Positions 61,101 to 64,000 of a stretch of DNA of 64,000 bases are shown here, in pieces. This DNA comes from Nostoc sp. KVJ20. Lineage in GTDB: Bacteria; Cyanobacteriota; Cyanobacteriia; Cyanobacteriales; Nostocaceae. A program made the translations under genes and the position numbers. The number at the start of each line of letters is the position of its first letter. Position 1 is the first letter of the stretch. Where the stretch lies: positions 38,004-102,003 of the forward strand of contig NZ_KV757607.1 in the NCBI RefSeq assembly GCF_001712795.1, read 5' to 3'. A model generated the notes under the pieces. That model was not told the DNA's origin, did not search any database, and saw only the letters and a program-made list of their open reading frames with translations.

Positions 61101-62402
61101 ATTATTGACCAGGGCGAGTCTCAAATGATTTTGCTGGCGATTGAAGATATTAGCGATCGCAAACAGTTAGAGTTAGAGCGATCTAAGCTACTAGAACAGG
61201 AGCAGTCAGCCCGTCAACAAGCAGAAATTGCCAACCGAGCCAAAGATGAATTCCTGTCGAACCTCTCCCATGAACTTCGTAACCCGCTCAATACTATACT
61301 GGGCTGGGCGCAACTTTTCCGCACCCGCAATTTAGATTCAGAAGCAGTCATTCGTGCCTGGGAAGTTGTGGAGCGGAGTGCTAAAGTGCAAGGTCAGTTA
61401 ATCGATGATATGCTGGATGTCTCCCGAATTACGAGTGGCAAGCTTCATTTAAATACTCGTCTAATCGATCTAGTTTCAGTAGTGGATGCCGCCATTGAGT
61501 CTATCCAATTTTCCGCAGAGGCGAAAAGCATTGAAATTGTTTCACAGTTGAACTCGGCGACGGTTGTCGGAGATTTTGACCGTTTACAGCAAGTTCTGTG
61601 GAATTTACTTTCTAATGCCATTAAGTTCACTCCAGCCGGTGGGCGAGTGGGAATTATACTCGAAGCTGTATCTACTCACGCTGAACTTCGAGTCAGCGAC
61701 ACAGGAATTGGCATCCGGGAAGACTTGCTGCCATATATTTTCGATCGCTTCCGTCAAGGAGATTCCAGCAGCAGCAAAACAAGTCAGGGACTTGGATTAG
61801 GCTTGTCAATCGTCCGTCATCTGATAGAACTTCATGGTGGAACAGTTCAAGCGCAAAGTCCAGGTGAGGGACTAGGAACTACGATCATTGTCAGGCTGCC
61901 TCTGCGCTTAATGCCACCGGAGATTACACCACCAACTTATTTAGAGCCGAGCATTTTATCAGAGACTCCAGATACATTAGATGGTAAAAATCCACCCCTT
62001 ACCCTTGAAGGATTATGCATCTTGTCTGTAGACGATCAAGAGGATAGCCGCGACTTATTAAAGTGGATGTTAGAAGAGTTTGGGGCTGAAGTAGTGGTTG
62101 TGACATCGGCAAGGGAAGCGATCGCTGCTTTAACTGAATCCCCTGGCAAATATGATGTGCTTCTAGCAGATATTGGGATGCCAGATGAGGATGGTTACTC
62201 CCTGATTCGTCAGGTGAGAGCCCTTGAAACTGAAGCTGGGGGACAAATTCCAGCAGCAGCAATTACTGCCTATGCCACCGAGCAAGAGCGGCAAAGGGCA
62301 ATTGATGCTGGTTTCCAAATGCATCTCGCTAAACCGATTGAGCTTACTGAATTGGTATTGATGATTGCAAATTTGACTGGACGAGGCACAGATAATTCGT
62401 AA
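58170..62402 (+). CDS. CheB-CheR-PAS-histidine kinase-receiver fusion
   Basis: 1410 residues. Residues ~30-215 are a CheB methylesterase domain (VGIAASAGGLEAFTQVLKHL, IQHLDPNHKSLLSEI, VVLSGADGDGSLGLKAIKAA); ~240-510 a CheR methyltransferase (THFFRDPEAFEVL, IRIWVAGCSTGEEVYSIA, FATDISEIAIDKA, DLISCRNVLIYLD). A coiled coil of NEELQSTNEELETAKEE type (~700-755) leads to PAS domains, HisKA (FLSNLSHELRNPLNTILGW), HATPase (NLLSNAIKFT, GLGLGLSIV) and a receiver with LLADIGMPDEDGY and HLAKPI. The chemotaxis enzymes plus kinase occur fused in many cyanobacteria. No chemotaxis operon is adjacent; target proteins for methylation unknown. Confidence 0.93.
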   Translation: MTSDRPSEQPVSESTANEASDVEQQEIADALFPIVGIAASAGGLEAFTQVLKHLLTDTGMAFVLIQHLDPNHKSLLSEILGRTTSMPVNEVRDGVTVKPNQVYIIPPNTKMMLSGGVLQLTPREKVHGKYMPADAFFTSLAADRGHKAIAVVLSGADGDGSLGLKAIKAAGGVTFAQCEDTAKFDSMPNTAVATGNVDFVLPPQKIAEELVNLSRNPFIANSLPVIAVEKLPEQGDALATIFVLLRSQTGVDFSHYKPNTLDRRIQRRMLLYKLERLEDYAEYLQNNPGEVKALYEEILIHVTHFFRDPEAFEVLKERVFPSIIQNKSTELPIRIWVAGCSTGEEVYSIAISLLEFLSNKVTSPPIQIFATDISEIAIDKARTGIYAENQMVEVSPESRRRFFNALEGGGYQISKAVRELCVFARQDLGSDPPFSNLDLISCRNVLIYLDETLQKRILPIFHYSLNPTGFLLLGTSESTGKYSDLFTLIDKKYKIYAKKLTAIRPTFSFITSNYPIVKVDESKPTDENPSDEFDLEKKTDQLILNHYAPVGVVINDKMDVLQFRGEIDLYLKLVPGKPSLNLFKMVREGLLIELRATIYQAQRQKILVRREGLRIEEGDLAKIINLEVIPFNPGTGEELYFLVLFESAPPTINNPSTVNPESEVQSDLAQEIVQLRLELATAIKERAATQEYLQAVIQEQEHINQDLKVANEEILSSNEELQSTNEELETAKEEIQATNEELNTTNEELRSRNLELHQVNNDLTNLLASINIPILILTLDLRIRRFTPMAQRLFNLIPTDAGRPLSDIRANLDVPELETLILEVLDTLSIKELEVQTLGGHWYNLRIRPYRTTENKIDGVVLVLIDIDVLKRSAATLEQARNYAEAIVETVQVPLIVLDADFRVNKANRSFYETFQVSPSETAQSLIFELGNGQWNLPGLRSLLEEILANDTSINNWEVEHSFERIGEKTMLLNGWKIIDQGESQMILLAIEDISDRKQLELERSKLLEQEQSARQQAEIANRAKDEFLSNLSHELRNPLNTILGWAQLFRTRNLDSEAVIRAWEVVERSAKVQGQLIDDMLDVSRITSGKLHLNTRLIDLVSVVDAAIESIQFSAEAKSIEIVSQLNSATVVGDFDRLQQVLWNLLSNAIKFTPAGGRVGIILEAVSTHAELRVSDTGIGIREDLLPYIFDRFRQGDSSSSKTSQGLGLGLSIVRHLIELHGGTVQAQSPGEGLGTTIIVRLPLRLMPPEITPPTYLEPSILSETPDTLDGKNPPLTLEGLCILSVDDQEDSRDLLKWMLEEFGAEVVVVTSAREAIAALTESPGKYDVLLADIGMPDEDGYSLIRQVRALETEAGGQIPAAAITAYATEQERQRAIDAGFQMHLAKPIELTELVLMIANLTGRGTDNS

Positions 62403-62447
62403 TTCTTCAAGGAGGCAGGAGGCAGGAGGCAGGAGGCAGGAGGTGTA
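62403..62447. repeat. GGCAGGA heptamer array
   Basis: Five GGCAGGA-type heptamers directly after the stop of the CheB-CheR fusion gene and before the four-helix-bundle relic. Confidence 0.9.
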
Positions 62448-62497
62448 TAATGATGTAATTTCTCCCAACTTCCTACTTCAAACTTCTTGCTTGCGCC

Positions 62498-62870
62498 ATG
62501 AGTTATAGAGAACAATTTATTTGGCAGCGTGGTGTCAAGCTTGCCATTAACTGCTATCGACTTACCGAAAAATTCCCGAAATCTGAACTCTACGGATTAA
62601 CTAGCCAGATTAGACGCTCGGCAGTTTCCGTGCCATCAAATATAGCTGTTCGCGCAGCGTCTCGTTAGAGAAGGTTATGGAAGACGGACGCAGAACGAAT
62701 ATATCCAATTTCTACACATTGCTTTAGGTTCGCTTCGAGAACTTGATACTCAATTGATTATTTCTAAGGAAGTCGGATTAGCATCGCCTGAACTATTTAC
62801 TCCTATTTTGGAAGAAGTCGATAGGTTTCAAAGAATTTTAGTGTCAAGTATTCAAAAGATTAAATCTTAA
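62498..62870 (+). pseudogene. Four-helix-bundle protein (23S rRNA-IVS type), broken by a 22-bp repeat insertion
   Basis: From ATG 62498: SYREQFIWQRGVKLAINCYR, LTEKFPKSELYGLTSQIRRS, AVSVPSNIA, then the frame breaks. Deleting 62648-62669 (22 bp) restores EGYGRRTQNEYIQFLHIALG, SLRELDTQLIISKEVGLASP and a stop at 62868-62870, giving a complete ~116-residue four-helix-bundle protein of the family first seen as ribosomal intervening-sequence products. The insert carries GTTCGCGCAGCGTCTCGTTA, a dispersed repeat also seen at 63781-63800. As read, the gene is inactive. Confidence 0.88.
62648..62669. repeat. 22-bp dispersed repeat inserted into a gene
   Basis: GTTCGCGCAGCGTCTCGTTA plus GA lies between GCT and GAA of the VPSNIA/EGYG codons. 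It is a copy of the repeat at 63781-63800 (GTTCGCGCAGCGTCTCGTT). 22 is not a multiple of three, so it shifts the frame. Confidence 0.85.
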
Positions 62871-63095
62871 AACCTTTCTGTCTCTTGCCTACTGCCTCCT
62901 GCCCTCTGCCTCCTGCCTTCCTCGATCAAATGTTTGAATCAACGTTTCAATTACGTATAAATTGTATAATCTGCACCTAAAACATTCCAAAGGTACAGGT
63001 TATATCTTACATTTTTACTTAAAAAGATATAGAGGATCTTTGATTTTTTTTAATAAAACAGAAGGTATCAACTATTAATTAGAGGAGTCTTACAC

Positions 63096-63356
63096 ATGAC
63101 TGCAACCTTCATGAGGAGGCCTAAGTTTCGCAATGCCCAATGGGTGAGCTTTGTTGGTGGAGAAGGGATTGTACGCAGCTACACACCTGAATATGGCAGA
63201 TGGATGTATGTCATTGAGATGGTATTAGGGCTAGAGCCTGACTTTGGCAGAGTTGGTGTAGAAACGATGATACTCCTTACCGAGACAGATTTACTTACGA
63301 CATACAGCGAATTTCAAGCTGGTGAAATGAAGAGTGCTGAGTGCAGTGGGGCGTAG
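63096..63356 (+). CDS. Small hypothetical protein
   Basis: 86 residues, ATG 63096 with AGAGGAG 11-17 bases upstream. The core (RNAQWVSFVGGEGIVRSYTP, EYGRWMYVIEMVLGLEPDFG, RVGVETMILLTETDLLT) is compact and looks like a small beta-rich domain; I do not recognise a family. The last ~8 residues (KSAECSGA) are encoded by a dispersed GAGTGCAGTGGGGCG-type repeat and may be an acquired tail. It lies upstream of another small gene on the same strand. Confidence 0.6.
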   Translation: MTATFMRRPKFRNAQWVSFVGGEGIVRSYTPEYGRWMYVIEMVLGLEPDFGRVGVETMILLTETDLLTTYSEFQAGEMKSAECSGA

Positions 63357-63411
63357 CTAATTCTGACTTCTGAATTCTGCTGTAAGTAGGTTTTTGATAA
63401 GGAGGTGGAAA

Positions 63412-63597
63412 ATGTTTAAATCTACCAATTTAATTCGGGGTAAAATCTACTCTTGCCGAGGGGAACAAATCAAATTTAGCCATCAATCTCGTAATCAGAG
63501 ATTCTTTTTTGTAAACAGTAGTGGTAAGCGCTTGATGTTTACATCCAATTTCATTCAGCGAGAACTTTATGAAATCAAAGTACTAGCAGAACAGTAG
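63412..63597 (+). CDS. Small basic hypothetical protein
   Basis: 61 residues from ATG 63412, which has a perfect AAGGAGGTG Shine-Dalgarno 5 bases before it (the frame is open further upstream to 63394 but that start lacks a site). FKSTNLIRGKIYSCRGEQIK, FSHQSRNQRFFFVNSSGKRL, MFTSNFIQRELYEIKVL: beta-rich, basic, SH3-like in feel. No family recognised. Probably in one operon with the gene at 63096. Confidence 0.65.
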   Translation: MFKSTNLIRGKIYSCRGEQIKFSHQSRNQRFFFVNSSGKRLMFTSNFIQRELYEIKVLAEQ

Positions 63598-63607
63598 GGG
63601 AAGCTTC

Positions 63608-63751
63608 ATGCAGCAAGACAACTCTGATTTAGTCAAACAAATCAAAGATTTCAAGACTTATAGTTACTCCTGAGATGAAGTTATCCAAAAATTCAATTTT
63701 GGCAAACAATTAGAGCAAGACTTCAATATCATTAATGCTCATTTTCGCTGA
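63608..63751 (+). pseudogene. Small ORF with an in-frame TGA
   Basis: ATG 63608 opens QQDNSDLVKQIKDFKTYSYS, then a TGA at 63671-63673, after which the same frame continues DEVIQKFNFGKQLEQDFNII to a TGA at 63749-63751. A Trp (TGG) at the stop position would give a normal 47-residue protein that follows the previous gene by 10 bp. Confidence 0.45.
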
Positions 63752-63844
63752 TTATAAATCAAGTACTAGTCCCTTCTCTTCGTTCGCGCAGCGTCTCGTT
63801 GGCATTCACGTTACCGTCTCTGAAAGAGAAGCCTCTCTCCTTTT

Positions 63845-63968
63845 AGGCTACGGTGTACACACATCTTTCTAGAAAACCAAAATCGTTGTAGATCCCCCTA
63901 AATCCCCCTTAAAAAGGGGGACTTTGAGAGCTTTTTGCCCCCTTTTTTAAGGCTACGGTGTACACACA
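63845..63968. repeat. Direct repeat (AGGCTACGGTGTACACACA) around a G/C-rich palindrome
   Basis: The 19-bp sequence occurs at 63845-63863 and 63950-63968. Between them is ATCCCCCTAAATCCCCC...GGGGG with a second AAAAAGGGGG hairpin, like the palindromic repeat at 3396-3482. The arrangement resembles a small insertion with target duplication. Confidence 0.7.
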
Positions 63969-64000
63969 AGTTTATTGACTTGCACCTTTGATGCATCGAC

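Overview
The window is chromosomal DNA of a filamentous, Nostoc/Anabaena-type cyanobacterium. The evidence is a psbA gene for the photosystem II D1 protein, very many HIP1 octamers (GCGATCGC), heptanucleotide tandem repeats of the STRR kind in many intergenic gaps, several very large multi-PAS/GAF hybrid histidine kinases, and families typical of this group (Uma2, AbiEi/AbiEii, DUF2252, DUF2809, WD40 relics). No tRNA, rRNA or CRISPR array was recognised.

Layout. 0-4.2 kb: the end of a hybrid kinase, a secreted TPR protein, a CobA-HemD fusion and coaE. 4.2-7.6 kb: two hypothetical genes and a decayed TnpB (IS605-type) element with recognisable end hairpins. 7.9-16.3 kb: aldo/keto reductase, B12-binding radical SAM protein, FdhF/YdeP-like molybdoenzyme, TspO-like membrane protein and a secreted SH3 protein. 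16.4-19.5 kb: a HigBA-like toxin-antitoxin pair and an AbiEi/AbiEii-like operon.

19.5-32.5 kb is the most unusual part. It is a plus-strand run of oxygen-dependent enzymes: an Mpo1-like dioxygenase coupled to a frameshifted Rieske oxygenase, an unrecognised GNAT-like protein, a second Rieske oxygenase, two different diiron (ferritin-like and AurF-like) proteins and a 2Fe-2S ferredoxin. After a gap come a third Rieske oxygenase, a fatty-acid hydroxylase/sterol desaturase-type protein, a left-handed beta-helix acyltransferase and a GH3-type acyl-adenylating enzyme, the last three with overlapping reading frames. It looks like a cryptic pathway that builds an oxidised (possibly N-oxidised), amidated fatty-acyl or similar product. 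The gap holds a free-standing deaminase-toxin domain with a SUKH/SMI1 immunity partner, and a PIN-like protein preceded by a 58-residue antitoxin-like gene.

32.5-46 kb: Uma2, VanY-like peptidase, AEC transporter, a lone AbiEii-type nucleotidyltransferase, tsaB, DUF2809, a WD40 relic split by a MITE, a 1686-residue hybrid kinase, a TetR regulator, a GNAT and rpiA. 46-64 kb: an SLH-domain protein, a repeat-containing membrane-anchored protein, a phosphoesterase, DUF2252, a RibD-like reductase, psbA (E130, high-light D1 type), a HIT protein, a CHASE3 kinase, a CheB-CheR-kinase-receiver fusion, and small genes. Two of the small genes are broken, one of them by a 22-bp copy of a dispersed repeat.

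Besides the oxygenase cluster, the window gives direct evidence of repeat mobility: a MITE family with 10-bp target duplications (two copies), a small repeat inserted in a four-helix-bundle gene, a repeat apparently translated in the N-terminus of a Uma2 gene, and heptamer arrays whose last unit supplies the start codon of two core genes.
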